Origin: Persicobacter psychrovividus
GTDB lineage: Bacteria > Bacteroidota > Bacteroidia > Cytophagales > Cyclobacteriaceae
Direction: 5' to 3'
Assembly: GCF_036492425.1 (NCBI RefSeq)
Contig: NZ_AP025292.1
Span: forward strand, 1,178,001-1,242,000
DNA: 64,000 bases
This document shows positions 1 through 10,000 of the stretch, in pieces. Within the stretch, counting starts at the first letter, position 1; every line of letters begins with the position of its first letter. A program made the position numbers and the translations under genes. The notes below the pieces were generated by a model, which was not told the origin of the DNA, made no database searches, and saw only the letters and a list, made by a program, of their open reading frames with translations.

Positions 1-1
1 G

Positions 2-1735
2 ATTGAAATTCAGCTTGGGCCAAATCAGTCTCCTGATGTGGTGATTGACGCCCTGTATGCTTTTTCCGATTGCGAAGTTTCGATCTCGCCCAATGCCTGT
101 GTGATTATCGACGATCGCCCACATTTTATGTCGGTGAACGATATTTTGAGGTTCTCTACAGAACAGACGGTGGGCTTGCTGAAGCAGGAACTTGAAATTC
201 GCAAAGGGGAACTGATGGAGAAAATCCTCTTCAGCTCACTGGAAAAGATATTTATCGAGCATCGTATTTACCGCGATATTGAGGAGTGTGAAACCTGGGA
301 AGCGGTATTGCAAACGATCGACAAAGGACTCGATCCTTTCAAAAAGGATTTCTACCGTGATATTACCGAGGAGGATTTGATTCGCCTGACGGAGATCAAG
401 ATCAAAAGAATCTCCAAGTTCGATACCTTCAAGGCGGATGAAATCATGCGCAAGCTGACCGACGAGCTGAAAGCGGTAGAGCATAACCTTGCCAACCTGA
501 CGGAATTTGCCATTGCTTATTTCCGGGATTTGTTGAAGAAATACGGCAAAGGGCGTGAGCGAAAAACCGAGATTAAAAACTTCGAGGAAATCAATGCGAC
601 CGTCGTTGCAGCCAACAATGCCAAGCTGTATGTCAACCGAGCGGAAGGATTCATAGGAACTTCGCTGAAGAAAGATGAGTTCGTTTGCGATTGTTCAGAT
701 ATCGATGATATCATCATCTTCCGCCGCGATGGGGTATGTATGGTAACCAAAATTGCCGATAAAGCCTTCGTGGGTAAGGACATTATTCATGTGGCCGTTT
801 TCAAAAAGAATGACGACCGCATGGTGTACAATATGGCCTACCTGGATGGGGCAAAGAAACGGACTTTCGTGAAGCGATTCCAAATATTGGCCGTTACCCG
901 TGACCGTGAATATTCACTGATTAAAGGGGGAGCGAAATCCAAATTGTTGTACTTCACGGCCAACCCTAACGGGGAGGCGGAAGTGGTTCGCGTGAAGCTT
1001 ACCGCTGGCTGTCCTGCACGTCAGAAAGTGTTTGAATACGATTTCGCAGAATTGGCAATCAAAGGGCGTGATGTGGTTGGAAATACCCTGACGGCCTATC
1101 CGATTTCAAAAAATGGCATCATCAAAATTTCAGATGGTGTATCTACACTCGGTGGCGTAGATATTTTCTTTGATGAAAATATAGGCCGACTGAATTCAGA
1201 AGGTAGAGGGAAAAAGCTCGGTAACTTCGTCGATCAGTCCATTTTGTGCGTTTTCCGTGACGGTAGTTATGAACTGACCAATTACGAGCTGACCAACCGT
1301 TATGCGGTAGAGGATCTGGTTTTGATAGAGCAGTTTGATGCCGAGCGCCCGATTACGGCCATATATTATGACGGTAACAACAAGGCGAATTATGTGAAGC
1401 GTTTCATGGTGGAAACCACCACGATCGATAAGCGATTCAAATTCATTACCGATGCCCGCAGTTCAAAGTTGCTCGCAGCAACAACCGACAGCCTGTCGAA
1501 GGTGAAGATCACTTATAAAAAAGCGATCGATGGCAAGACGAGTGGTACTTTTGAGCTCGATGTTCTGGCGGAAACCAAAGGATGGAGAGCGTTGGGGAAC
1601 AAGCTTTCGGCTTATCCTGTGAAAACCGTGGAGATTATCGAAAGTGAATCCAAAACCGTGAAAGCGTCAGCTTCATCAACTGGGGAGAAGGCCGTTAAAG
1701 CCGATGATGACAAAGAACAACTGGGCTTGTTTTAA
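2..1735 (+). CDS. parC: Type IIA DNA topoisomerase subunit A, C-terminal part (ParC/GyrA family)
   Basis: The gene enters from the left edge; the reading frame is already open at base 2, so the N-terminal catalytic part is missing and 577 codons remain. The first third continues the breakage-reunion core: IxLGPNQSPD followed by an alpha-helical, charged coiled-coil-like stretch (KRISKFDTFKADEIMRKL) ending near KYGKGRERKT. The remainder is a C-terminal DNA-wrapping beta-pinwheel with repeated blades such as FRRDGVCMVTKIADK and KNGIIKISDG. The tail is acidic and lysine-rich and ends QLGLF. This layout is typical of the Bacteroidota ParC-like subunit that decatenates or relaxes DNA with a ParE partner. 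GyrA is the alternative, but the degenerate blades fit ParC better. No partner gene is in view. Confidence 0.85.
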   Translation: MEIQLGPNQSPDVVIDALYAFSDCEVSISPNACVIIDDRPHFMSVNDILRFSTEQTVGLLKQELEIRKGELMEKILFSSLEKIFIEHRIYRDIEECETWEAVLQTIDKGLDPFKKDFYRDITEEDLIRLTEIKIKRISKFDTFKADEIMRKLTDELKAVEHNLANLTEFAIAYFRDLLKKYGKGRERKTEIKNFEEINATVVAANNAKLYVNRAEGFIGTSLKKDEFVCDCSDIDDIIIFRRDGVCMVTKIADKAFVGKDIIHVAVFKKNDDRMVYNMAYLDGAKKRTFVKRFQILAVTRDREYSLIKGGAKSKLLYFTANPNGEAEVVRVKLTAGCPARQKVFEYDFAELAIKGRDVVGNTLTAYPISKNGIIKISDGVSTLGGVDIFFDENIGRLNSEGRGKKLGNFVDQSILCVFRDGSYELTNYELTNRYAVEDLVLIEQFDAERPITAIYYDGNNKANYVKRFMVETTTIDKRFKFITDARSSKLLAATTDSLSKVKITYKKAIDGKTSGTFELDVLAETKGWRALGNKLSAYPVKTVEIIESESKTVKASASSTGEKAVKADDDKEQLGLF

Positions 1736-1839
1736 CCCTGTCCGTAAAAAATAATTCAAACCGCAGTGTTCAGGCATTGCGGTTTTTTTTATGGCTGAAA
1801 TTTTTCAGGCAAACGATTTGAAAGAACAGCTCGTTTGCA

Positions 1840-2118
1840 ATGGCGATGAGGACAGCAGAAGAAACCGACCGAGTAATAGAAATGGCATGGGAAGACCGAA
1901 CACCCTTTGAGGCCATTGAGCAGCAATTTGGGCTTTGTGAAGCCGAGGTGATTAAAGTGATGCGCAGGGAATTAAAACCCACCTCTTTCAGGCGGTGGCG
2001 CAAACGGGTAAACAGTGGGGTGAGCCAGAAACACCTCAAAAAGCGAAACCCAGAGATCGAGCGCTTTCGGTGCAGTCGTCAGCGCAGTATTTCAGGGAAT
2101 AAAATTGCCAAGCGATAA
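1840..2118 (+). CDS. DUF2805 / TIGR03643 family small basic protein
   Basis: This 92-residue protein carries the family signature: an N-terminal helix-turn-helix-like segment (VIEMAWEDRTPFEAIEQQFGL, about residues 12-32) followed by VIKVMRRELKPTSFRRWRKRV and a basic C-terminus with RFRCSRQRSIS and NKIAKR. The family is widespread in Bacteroidota and its molecular function is unknown; the HTH-like N-terminus and basic tail would suit nucleic-acid binding, which is inference. It stands alone between parC and a terminator at 2151-2181. An overlapping 89-codon frame on the other strand is its shadow. Confidence 0.8.
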   Translation: MAMRTAEETDRVIEMAWEDRTPFEAIEQQFGLCEAEVIKVMRRELKPTSFRRWRKRVNSGVSQKHLKKRNPEIERFRCSRQRSISGNKIAKR

Positions 2119-2150
2119 CCACAGCTAAAGCCGCCAACCAGCCACCAATA

Positions 2151-2181
2151 AAAAAGGCCAGTCGTCATGACTGGCCTTTTT
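2151..2181. terminator. Bidirectional hairpin terminator
   Basis: A perfect 13-bp stem (AAAAAGGCCAGTC / GACTGGCCTTTTT) with a 5-nt loop, A-rich on one side and T-rich on the other, sits between two convergent genes (DUF2805 and the MFS transporter). Confidence 0.9.
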
Positions 2182-2279
2182 AAGCATGATTTATTTTTTG
2201 CGGATAAAGCGCGTGTTTAAAACTTGAAAACCATCACGATCTTCTGAATTTTCAGTAGGATGGTCAGTTTATAAATGCA

Positions 2280-3488
2280 CTAAGCAACTTCTACCGTTGG
2301 ATTTTTTGGTGCACGAACAACGAAGGTCAGTACCAGTGAGATGATCAGCAAGCTGAGGATCAACCAGAAAGTAGCAATGAAACCACCGAAAAGTGAGGCT
2401 ACTGCAGAACCAATGAATGACCCAATTCCGAAACCAAGGTAGATCAGTCCGTAGTTTTTTGTCAAGTTTCTCAAACCAAAGAAGTCACTAACCAATGAAG
2501 GATAAACCGTGATTCCCCCGCCAAAACAAAAGGCCATACAGCTTAAAGATACCCAGTACAACATTGGGTTAAGGTGTACGAAAAGGATCAGGATAATACC
2601 GATCAGTGCAAATATTAAGGCAATGGAGATGGTGTAAATTCTTTTGATTTTATCAGAAAGTACCCCAAGAATCAAACGGCCAAGGAGGTTGGCAGCTGCT
2701 ACAATAGCGACCGCTGAAGTTGCCGTAGCCGTAGACAAGTGTGCGTAAATTTCACCAATATCTTTTGATACACCAATAACATACAGACCACTCATACAGA
2801 TGGTCACGAAAATCAATGCCAATGTCCAGTAAGATTTCTGGTTCAGACATTCTTTCAAATCAAACTGGTGTTTTTCTTCTGAATGGCCATCAGCTGCTTG
2901 AACTGTTGATTTCACTTCAGGAGCGTCAGACATCAATAATCCACCAATGGCAACCAATACAATCATCAAAATACCCCAAATCTCGAAGGTCATGTGCATA
3001 TGCTCATGAATCAGTAATTGGTTATTGATAAATTTAAATCCTAAAGCACCAAGGCCATAAGCGCCAATTGTGAAGGCAGAAATCAGCCCTTTTTTCTCTG
3101 GGAATTGTTTCACACAGTTGGAAAGGGTCATCAGGTAACCGATACCATCTCCCAAACCTACCAGAATACCACCGAAAAGATAAAGCATCAGGATATTACC
3201 TGCGAAAGAAGTAATGATCAAACTCAATCCGAGGATTAAACCTGCCGCAATGGTCGTTTTGGTGATCCCGAAACGATCCTGAATCTTTCCAGAAACCGAC
3301 GAACCAATAGCAAGGGCAAGGCTCATCAATCCAAAGGTAAAAGCAACTGTTTTTATAGGAGAGTGTAAGGCTTTTGAAAGTGGTGCATTAAAAAGGCTCC
3401 ACGTATAAACCGAACCTAAGGCAAACTCTGTAATCATCGCTCCGATGAAAGTCCGCATTCGATTTTGCTTGTTAATTTCAGAATTCAT
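2280..3488 (-). CDS. MFS transporter, oxalate/formate-antiporter-like (OFA) family
   Basis: This is a 402-residue inner-membrane protein with about 12 hydrophobic segments. The N-terminus (RMRTFIGAMITEFALGSVYTWSLF) and the segment SGKIQDRFGITK are typical of the OFA branch of the major facilitator superfamily (OxlT, YhjX and L-lactate permease-like proteins), which move small carboxylates. A soluble loop (residues about 195-215, rich in D/E/K/H) separates the two six-helix halves. The start at 3488 (MNSEINKQNR) is preferred over an in-frame ATG at 3536, which would add 16 residues without family support. The substrate cannot be read from sequence; a carboxylate such as lactate, formate, pyruvate or oxalate is likely. 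It is monocistronic. Confidence 0.8.
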   Translation of the reverse strand: MNSEINKQNRMRTFIGAMITEFALGSVYTWSLFNAPLSKALHSPIKTVAFTFGLMSLALAIGSSVSGKIQDRFGITKTTIAAGLILGLSLIITSFAGNILMLYLFGGILVGLGDGIGYLMTLSNCVKQFPEKKGLISAFTIGAYGLGALGFKFINNQLLIHEHMHMTFEIWGILMIVLVAIGGLLMSDAPEVKSTVQAADGHSEEKHQFDLKECLNQKSYWTLALIFVTICMSGLYVIGVSKDIGEIYAHLSTATATSAVAIVAAANLLGRLILGVLSDKIKRIYTISIALIFALIGIILILFVHLNPMLYWVSLSCMAFCFGGGITVYPSLVSDFFGLRNLTKNYGLIYLGFGIGSFIGSAVASLFGGFIATFWLILSLLIISLVLTFVVRAPKNPTVEVA

Positions 3489-3999
3489 AAAGAATTTTTT
3501 AAGTAAGTTAATCGATGATCTTAAATCGAAAACCATACCATGAAATTGTTATCCTTATTGGTATTGATGTGGTAATTATCCACAGATCACTGAATTATGA
3601 TGCACGCATTTGTTTTTTAATGACGCAGATCAGATTTTAATCGAAATGTTTAATTGCAAACTAAAAATGTGATATCTATTTTCGTGAAAAAAAGTATATT
3701 TTTTTCGCGGAGCTTATTACTGACGATGCGTTTTAATCTCAGCAGATTTGCGAAATACAATTCGATATCAAATAAATCATTTGCCAGAAAGCCTCTTGCC
3801 CAAACTTTGCTGTATATGCTGTGCAGGTGCTCCTTTGTTTTCTGATGCGTGTAGTACGGCTTAAAGCAAATTGGGCGAAACCAGTGAAACAGGGAATCTG
3901 TGGCTGAAAAATAAGATGATATTCAAGGGATGTAGCATTGATGAGCTTGATTCCCATCCTGCATACTTTATTGGGTTTTTAAAATGGCGTAATTTGCCG
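3489..3999. other. AT-rich intergenic region between divergent genes
   Basis: This stretch lies between the MFS gene and trmH-like gene and holds no convincing gene. An imperfect inverted repeat (CGTGAAAAAAA / TTTTTTTCGCG, 3683-3709) could form a hairpin. Short open frames here (3654-3845 forward, 3739-3957 reverse) have no recognisable features. Confidence 0.5.
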
Positions 4000-4007
4000 T
4001 ACTTTTG
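4000..4007 (+). promoter_or_regulatory. Bacteroidota -7 promoter element (TAnnTTTG) for the RNA methyltransferase
   Basis: TACTTTTG matches the TAnnTTTG -7 consensus of Bacteroidota sigma-ABfr promoters exactly. It would place transcription start at about 4012, only a few bases before the ATG at 4018. That gives a near-leaderless mRNA and argues against the longer frame starting at 3871. No good -33 TTTG lies at the usual distance. Confidence 0.5.
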
Positions 4008-4017
4008 CGCCATAAGC

Positions 4018-4743
4018 ATGAATAGTAAAATGGAGGATAAAAAATCAATCGACCCCAAGGTGCTGGAGGCCGCCAAAGTGGAATATTTCAGACCTTATAT
4101 TACGGAGGCGAAGGTGAATTTGCTGGAGAAAGTCATGGATCAGCGCACCCGTCAAATCACCGTAATTCTGGAGGATGTCTATAAGCCGCATAATGCGTCA
4201 GCGGTATTTCGCAATTGCGACTGTTTCGGGCTGCAGGATTTGCATATCATCAACAACTCTTCGGAATATGAGATCAATCCTAATGTTTCCAAAGGGGCAT
4301 CCAACTGGGTGAGTATGCACCGTTATGAAAAAGAAGGGGCGAAAAATACGGCCGATTGCTATGCCAATTTAAAGGCACAGGGCTACACTATCTACGCCAC
4401 CTCGCCAAATGTGGAGGGAAAAACGCTTGATCAGGTGGATTTGAGTGGGAAAGTGGCCATCGCCTTTGGTAATGAAGCCGATGGGCTTTCTGAGGAAGCA
4501 TTGGCAAGTGCCGACCACCATTTGCGAATTCCTATGTATGGCTTCACTGAATCTTTTAACATCTCCGTAACAACGGCCTTGTGCCTGCACCATTTGGTGG
4601 AACGCCTGCGCAAAGAACGCAAGGATTGGCACCTGAGCGAGGAAGAACGCCAATTCCTGCGATCGGTTTGGTACACGGGGCTTGTGCGCCATGCGGATTT
4701 GCACATCAAGCGTATTATTGAGGAGCTGGCCACAGCCAAGTAA
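4018..4743 (+). CDS. trmH: SpoU/TrmH-family RNA 2'-O-methyltransferase
   Basis: The protein has 241 residues and all three SPOUT motifs. Motif 1 is VYKPHNASAVFRNCDCFG (the N and R of HNxSAVxRNC bind substrate and catalyse transfer). Motif 2 is VAIAFGNEADGLS. Motif 3 is ESFNISVTTAL, which forms the trefoil-knot SAM pocket. The C-terminal extension after residue 185, including WYTGLVRHADLHIKRI, is as in TrmH, the tRNA Gm18 methyltransferase. The start at M-NSKMEDKK is chosen because an exact TAnnTTTG element lies just upstream and the 49 preceding codons have no family match. A terminator follows. It could be another SpoU methyltransferase acting on rRNA, but TrmH fits the length and tail best. 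Confidence 0.82.
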   Translation: MNSKMEDKKSIDPKVLEAAKVEYFRPYITEAKVNLLEKVMDQRTRQITVILEDVYKPHNASAVFRNCDCFGLQDLHIINNSSEYEINPNVSKGASNWVSMHRYEKEGAKNTADCYANLKAQGYTIYATSPNVEGKTLDQVDLSGKVAIAFGNEADGLSEEALASADHHLRIPMYGFTESFNISVTTALCLHHLVERLRKERKDWHLSEEERQFLRSVWYTGLVRHADLHIKRIIEELATAK

Positions 4744-4756
4744 CAGAAAAGTAAAA

Positions 4757-4780
4757 GCACCTTCAAGGGTGTTTTTTTTT
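4757..4780 (+). terminator. Terminator after trmH
   Basis: A short GC stem (CACC / GGTG around a TTCAAG loop) is followed by eight T residues, 15 bases after the trmH stop. Confidence 0.65.
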
Positions 4781-4969
4781 GCCCTGCCCAGAAGTGGAAC
4801 AAATAAGTCCCCCTTTTTTTGTGAAAAGTAAATTGGTCGGTGAATAATTCGGACGAAGTTAGATCTTGCCCTTCAACAGTCGTATGGATTATCAGATGCC
4901 ACGATTGATCAGCACTTATGGTCAGTCGGTGATTGGCGTCTGTTTCGTTTATCAAAAAATGAATAATTC

Positions 4970-5599
4970 ATGAAAATGCTTGAAAGCCTTCGTTGGCGTT
5001 ATGCCACCAAAAAATTTGATGCCTCAAAAAAAATCAGTGGGGAAGACCTTGAATATTTGAAAGAATCCATTCGTTTGTCGCCAAGCTCGTATGGTTTGCA
5101 GTTGTTCAAGGTACTCATCATTGAAGACGAGGATTTGAGGAAAAAATTGCGCCCTGCAGCATGGGATCAGTCGCAGATTACCGACGCTTCCCACCTTTTT
5201 GTTTTCTGTAATTACATTAAGGTTGAAGATGAACATATTGATGAATATGTACAACTGAAAGCCGATGCCCTCGGGATAGATTTCTCCGAACTCAGCGGCT
5301 ATGGTGATTTTGTGAAAGGGGTACTGAAAGAAAAAGACCCTAAAGAGGTTACCGCCTGGACCGCCCGACAGCCATATATTGCCTTGGGGAATTTACTGAC
5401 TGCCTGCGCCACACAGAAAATCGACGCCTGTCCAATGGAAGGTTTTGAGCCTGAAAAATTCTCCGAGATTTTGGGCCTGGAAGCGGCCAACCTTCAGCCT
5501 GTGGTATTGGCAACGGTGGGTTACCGCTCTGCTGAAGATCAGACCAAAGATCAGCCGAAAGTGCGTAAGCCTGCCGACCGCATATTTGAAAGCCGTTAA
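4970..5599 (+). CDS. Nitroreductase-family NAD(P)H:FMN oxidoreductase
   Basis: This 209-residue flavoprotein is NfsB-like. The N-terminal RWRYATKKFD and the loop SIRLSPSSYGLQ (about residues 38-49) bind the FMN phosphate. The centre has TARQPYIALGNLLTACATQKIDACPMEGF, the dimer-interface and second FMN-contact region. The C-terminus has VLATVGYRS followed by KVRKPADRIF. Such enzymes reduce nitroaromatics, quinones or flavins in the cytosol, and the physiological substrate is unknown. Its terminator overlaps the stop codon of the convergent MFS gene. Confidence 0.85.
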   Translation: MKMLESLRWRYATKKFDASKKISGEDLEYLKESIRLSPSSYGLQLFKVLIIEDEDLRKKLRPAAWDQSQITDASHLFVFCNYIKVEDEHIDEYVQLKADALGIDFSELSGYGDFVKGVLKEKDPKEVTAWTARQPYIALGNLLTACATQKIDACPMEGFEPEKFSEILGLEAANLQPVVLATVGYRSAEDQTKDQPKVRKPADRIFESR

Positions 5600-5617
5600 A
5601 TCGGACCTTTGGCCACA

Positions 5618-5649
5618 AAAAAACCATGCAGGATGCTGTGTGGTTTTTT
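5618..5649. terminator. Bidirectional terminator between nitroreductase and MFS genes
   Basis: AAAAAACCA and TGGTTTTTT arms enclose an inner CAG/CTG pairing. The hairpin lies just after the nitroreductase stop and touches the stop codon (5649-5651) of the reverse-strand MFS gene. Confidence 0.75.
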
Positions 5650-6836
5650 TATTTTTTTGGCATGGCCTTTCCGCTGAGTAGCGCCCAAAGTCCCAAAGCT
5701 GGGCCCGCAGCAAGCACCATATATAAACCCGATGGAGGCAGCACGACTTTTAGCAACGAAACAGCCTGAATGCTGAGAATTGTGATGGCATAGCCTATAC
5801 AATTGACAATCGTCAGGGCAGTTCCTTTCAGTTTGGCCGTTGTATTCTGGGCAACCAATGTTGAAAACAGGGGCGAATCCATAATCACCAACCCTCCCCA
5901 TGCCAAAAGAAAAATAAGGAAAAGACCCCCGCTCGGCTGGGCAAAAAAGAGGGGAGAAAGCAAACAACAGGCACCCGATGAGGTCAAAGCGATCAGGGCT
6001 GTTTTTTTTGTGCCGAATTGTTTTGATAGGTAGCCTCCGAGCACACAGGCTATACTGCCTCCCGCAATAATGAGGAATGCCCAAAGCGGTATATTGAATT
6101 CGCTTTGCGGGTGTAGCTTTTCGTAACTCAGGAGCATGAGCGGCACAAAAGCCCAAAAGGTATATAGCTCCCACATATGGCCAAAATAACCGAAAGCCGC
6201 CGAACGGAAGGGGCGGTTACTGAAGATCTCCCGAAGGGCAGTCAGCCGAAATTTACTGCTCGCTTGCCGATAAGGACCGTCGGGCACAAGCAACACAATT
6301 GCTGCCCCACCAAGCAGAGAGAGTGCAGAGGTGATGATCATCACCATCCTCCAGGGCAGGGCATAGGCAGGGTTTTTCAGCAGGTGCGGAAATGCTGTAC
6401 CTATCACCAGTGCGCCCACCAGATAGCCGAGGGATTTCCCAAGTCCCTGTTCATAATAGTCCGCAGCAATTTTCATTCCCACAGGGTAAATGCCCGCCAA
6501 AAAGAACCCAACAACAAACCGAAGTACCATGAGGCTCCAGAGCTGATGGCCGGGGAGCAATACCCCAGCATTGGCAAGTGCCGCCATAATCGCACTGCAC
6601 AAAAATACTTTTGATGGTGAAAAACGGTCGACGATAGTGAGCACGGCAAACGTGAGGGTGCCAATTACAAAGCCAAATTGCACCGAGGAGGTAAGTAAGC
6701 CCATGGCACCGTCTGGAAGGTGGAAATGCTGGATAAGATCAGCAACGACACTATTGCCGGCAAACCAAAGGGAGGTGCAGCAAAACTGCGAGAGAATAAT
6801 GATCCATAGAAGATGTGCTTTGGCTTTTTGGGGCAT
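5649..6836 (-). CDS. MFS transporter
   Basis: This 395-residue inner-membrane protein has about 12 predicted helices. The first helix (HLLWIIILSQFCCTSLWFAGN) resembles the CynX/NimT-like and sugar-phosphate-permease-like MFS branches. Residues about 76-85 (LTIVDRFSPSK) are the MFS loop 2-3 motif, and LRFVVGFFLAGIYPVGMKIAADY is a conserved helix-4/5 region. The start at 6836 (MPQKAKAH) is chosen because the 41 codons upstream of it in frame run through the terminator hairpin at 6914-6943, which belongs to the preceding chitinase gene. The substrate is not predictable. Confidence 0.78.
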   Translation of the reverse strand: MPQKAKAHLLWIIILSQFCCTSLWFAGNSVVADLIQHFHLPDGAMGLLTSSVQFGFVIGTLTFAVLTIVDRFSPSKVFLCSAIMAALANAGVLLPGHQLWSLMVLRFVVGFFLAGIYPVGMKIAADYYEQGLGKSLGYLVGALVIGTAFPHLLKNPAYALPWRMVMIITSALSLLGGAAIVLLVPDGPYRQASSKFRLTALREIFSNRPFRSAAFGYFGHMWELYTFWAFVPLMLLSYEKLHPQSEFNIPLWAFLIIAGGSIACVLGGYLSKQFGTKKTALIALTSSGACCLLSPLFFAQPSGGLFLIFLLAWGGLVIMDSPLFSTLVAQNTTAKLKGTALTIVNCIGYAITILSIQAVSLLKVVLPPSGLYMVLAAGPALGLWALLSGKAMPKK

Positions 6837-6913
6837 GTGTTTGGTGCTTTTCAGAAGAATAGTTCGCCTTAAAGCTATTGGTTTTTTGCTGAATTTCAAA
6901 CAGTGCAAACAAG

Positions 6914-6943
6914 AGAAGCCGCACTCAGTAGGGTGCGGCTTCT
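6914..6943 (-). terminator. Terminator after the chitinase gene
   Basis: A perfect 11-bp stem (AGAAGCCGCAC / GTGCGGCTTCT) with an 8-nt loop lies about 75 bases after the chitinase stop on the reverse strand, followed by a weak T-rich run. Confidence 0.75.
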
Positions 6944-7016
6944 GCCAGTGGGTCTTCATTTTTAGCGGATGCCTTCAATAACGATCAATGAAAGGCCTCC
7001 CGTTCGTTTTTTATTC

Positions 7017-10000
7017 CTATTGCTTGAGGATTTGCTTTTGAACGAGCCCGTGGCTTGTCCGAAGCTGCACCACATAAATGCCCTGAGGAAGATGCGCTAC
7101 GGAAATGCTCGCGGTATTGGATACCAGTGGCGTATTGAGTACCTCAACTCCCTGACTGTTGAAAATTCTCAGTTGTTGCAGTTGCCCATCGAGTGTACCG
7201 ATGTTCAGCAGGTGTTTCACTGGATTTGGGAAGAATTTTACGGATGGTGCGCTCGCTACCATGCTTCGGGCTTGAGGAAGACCGTAATAGTCGGCAAAGC
7301 TGTTGGCATATTCATAGCCGTTCGAGTTGTCCCAGTTTATCGACCAGGTCATCCAGCCACGTAAATCTGGATAGCCCGAAGGCTGCTGTAAAACGTAATT
7401 CCCTCCGAAGGAAATCCCCTGTGTCAGGTAATCCAGGGCCTTGTGCACTTCGGCAGGTGTTGTATAGCCTCCAGCAGGCGCAGCCGCGGCAACACAAGGC
7501 AAGCCAATAGCCACCTGATCTTCGCGGAAAGCAGGGAAAAATCCTGCGGTACTTTTGGTGTCAAACCCCTGAAGCATCATCTCGGTCATGGCCACAATGA
7601 AATCTGCCGAAGCCTGACTGTAAATGTTGCCGTCGTTGGCAATCACACTTCCCGTATTGTATAGCTGCACATGTACATATTCAAGCTGATCCCTGAAAGC
7701 GTACAATATGGGCAGGTAACCTCCCCATGAGCCACCGTAGGCGTTTTTACCCCCTTGCACATAGGCTGTTTCTGGCGCTGAGGTCAGGATGAAGTTGGCA
7801 GGGAAATTCGCCAGTACCTGCTCAATACCATCAATGAAATTGACGATGCGAGGGGTTTGTGGATTTTTAAAGTCCACATCGCCAGCGTCCAGGGTAATCG
7901 ACGAACCCTCGAGGTCAATATCAATGCCATCAAAACCATAATCGTTAATCAGCTCGGTGAGGGAACTCACAAACTTGCCCTTTTCAGTTTCATTGTCGAG
8001 ATGAACCACCCCGTTAGCACCACCAAGGCTGATCAGTACTTTTTTGCCCTGTGCCTGTAGATAGGCTACATCTTCTTTGAATTCCTGACGCGACGCTTCA
8101 GTAGGAACATAACCCGCATTGTTGATATCTATTGGATCAAAAACCATCGTATTGTCCGTGTCCCTGACTTTTGGTTCTGCAAAGGCAATACACACCACAT
8201 TATAGGTGTCGTTAATGTCGCGCAAGCGGATATAGGGTGCAGATGAATTTTGCCAGTTATGCCAATAGCCGACCAGTACTCGGTTTGCAGCACTTGTCGA
8301 AGCGTCACGGAAGCGGATCGATATTTCTTCAGTCGTTGTGTTTCCGTCATTGTCCGTAGCGGAGGCCGTAATGGTGTAGCTTCCGTAAGCGGCAGGGCTG
8401 AAAGTGGCCGTGTTGCTGTTAAAGGTTTGTCCATCGACGGTAATTTGCTGACTGTCAATGGTGCCATCATCCGTTGCGCTAAATTCAATATTCACCGGAT
8501 CAAGGTTATTAAACAGTTGATTATCCACCGGGCTGGCGAAGGTGATCACTGGCGCACCTGGCGTACCTCCTCCTGAAGTACCATCGCAATCCTTGATGAA
8601 TTTCCACCAATGGTCGGCGGTGCCCGGCGTTACATTGTACAGGTTGGAGGTCAGGGCTTCATAAATTTTACCCTCATGAGCGACCTGATCACCGGTATTG
8701 TAGATGCTCGGATATTCCGCATAAGCCTCCAGACCATCGCAGTCGCCACCAACGGCAGGAGCTTCAACCGTTACCGTATGCTCACTGCTTGCTGTTAAGC
8801 CCTCAGCATCCGTAGCGGTGGCTGTGATGGTGAATGTGCCATAAGCTGAAGGAGTCCATTGTGCGGTGGTCGTTGACCAGGACTGATTATCGACCTCAAT
8901 CAAAGTGGAGGCAAGATTATTGTCAGCATCCGAGGCGGTAATGGAAACGTCAATGGCGGATAATGTTTCCTGAACGATGGTGGCCTGATCTGCAGGTTGA
9001 TTGATTTGCACCGTTGGCGCCTGATTCACATTCGGGTCGCTGATGGTGATGGTCAGGCTTTTGGTGGTCGTTTGCCCGGCATTGTCTTCTGCGGATGCCG
9101 TAACCACATAATCCTGATAGGCCGTTGGGGTAAAACTCACGGAAGTACCCTCGGTGGTTGTGCCATCAATGGTCAGGCTTGTTGCGCTGATGCCCAGGTC
9201 GTCAGTAGCCGAAAAGCTAATGTCAATGGCTTCAAATGTAGCTTGTTCAATAAGGGTGTCTGCCGTGGGGTTGGTGAAGGTAATCACTGGTGGCTGATCG
9301 GTATTTTCATCGCCACAAGGCGCGATCAGCTGCCATGCTGAAGGGCTTTGCCCTGGTGTTTCACCAAGCGAATACCATTTCAGGAACAGGTACACACTGC
9401 CTTCAAAACTGACTTTCATGCCGTTGGTCTGGTAGGTCGTTGTTGCATTCCAGCTGTCGTAATCAGCGCAGTCGAGGGTTGTCCCTGGACAGGCGGCTAC
9501 AAATTTCCAGGCATCAGCATTTCCAGGTACACTGGCGGCGGAAGCTTCCCAGGCCGCTCGGTATTGAAGCCCCTGGTAGGAGACCTCGCTGTCCTTGGGG
9601 TACACTTTCGCTTCCCAGGGATCGCCGCAGCTTTCCGCTACCTCATTGATGGTGACGTTGATGGTCTGGCTTGCCGTTCCGCCTTGGTCGTCCGTAGCGG
9701 TGGCGACGATGGCGTAGGTTCCAAAAGCTGAAGGAGTCCATGCGGCCGTGGAAGTGCTGAAGGATTGCCCATCCACTTCAATGCTTGTTTCGCTGATGCT
9801 TCCATCGGCATCATCGGCAGTAATACTGATACTGATTGCCGTGAGTGCAGACTGATCAATGATAGCACCGTCGGCAGGGCTGTCAATACTGATGGTCGGA
9901 AGTTCATTCGGACAATCCGTCCCCGCACATTCAATGTTTACTTTGATCGTAGCCGATGCTTTTTCGCCATCGTTATCTGTCGCTGTAACAGTGATCGTCT

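Noticed and set aside
3871-4017. 49-residue N-terminal extension of the SpoU methyltransferase
   Set aside because: It lies upstream of an exact -7 promoter element and has no family match; the gene is called from 4018.
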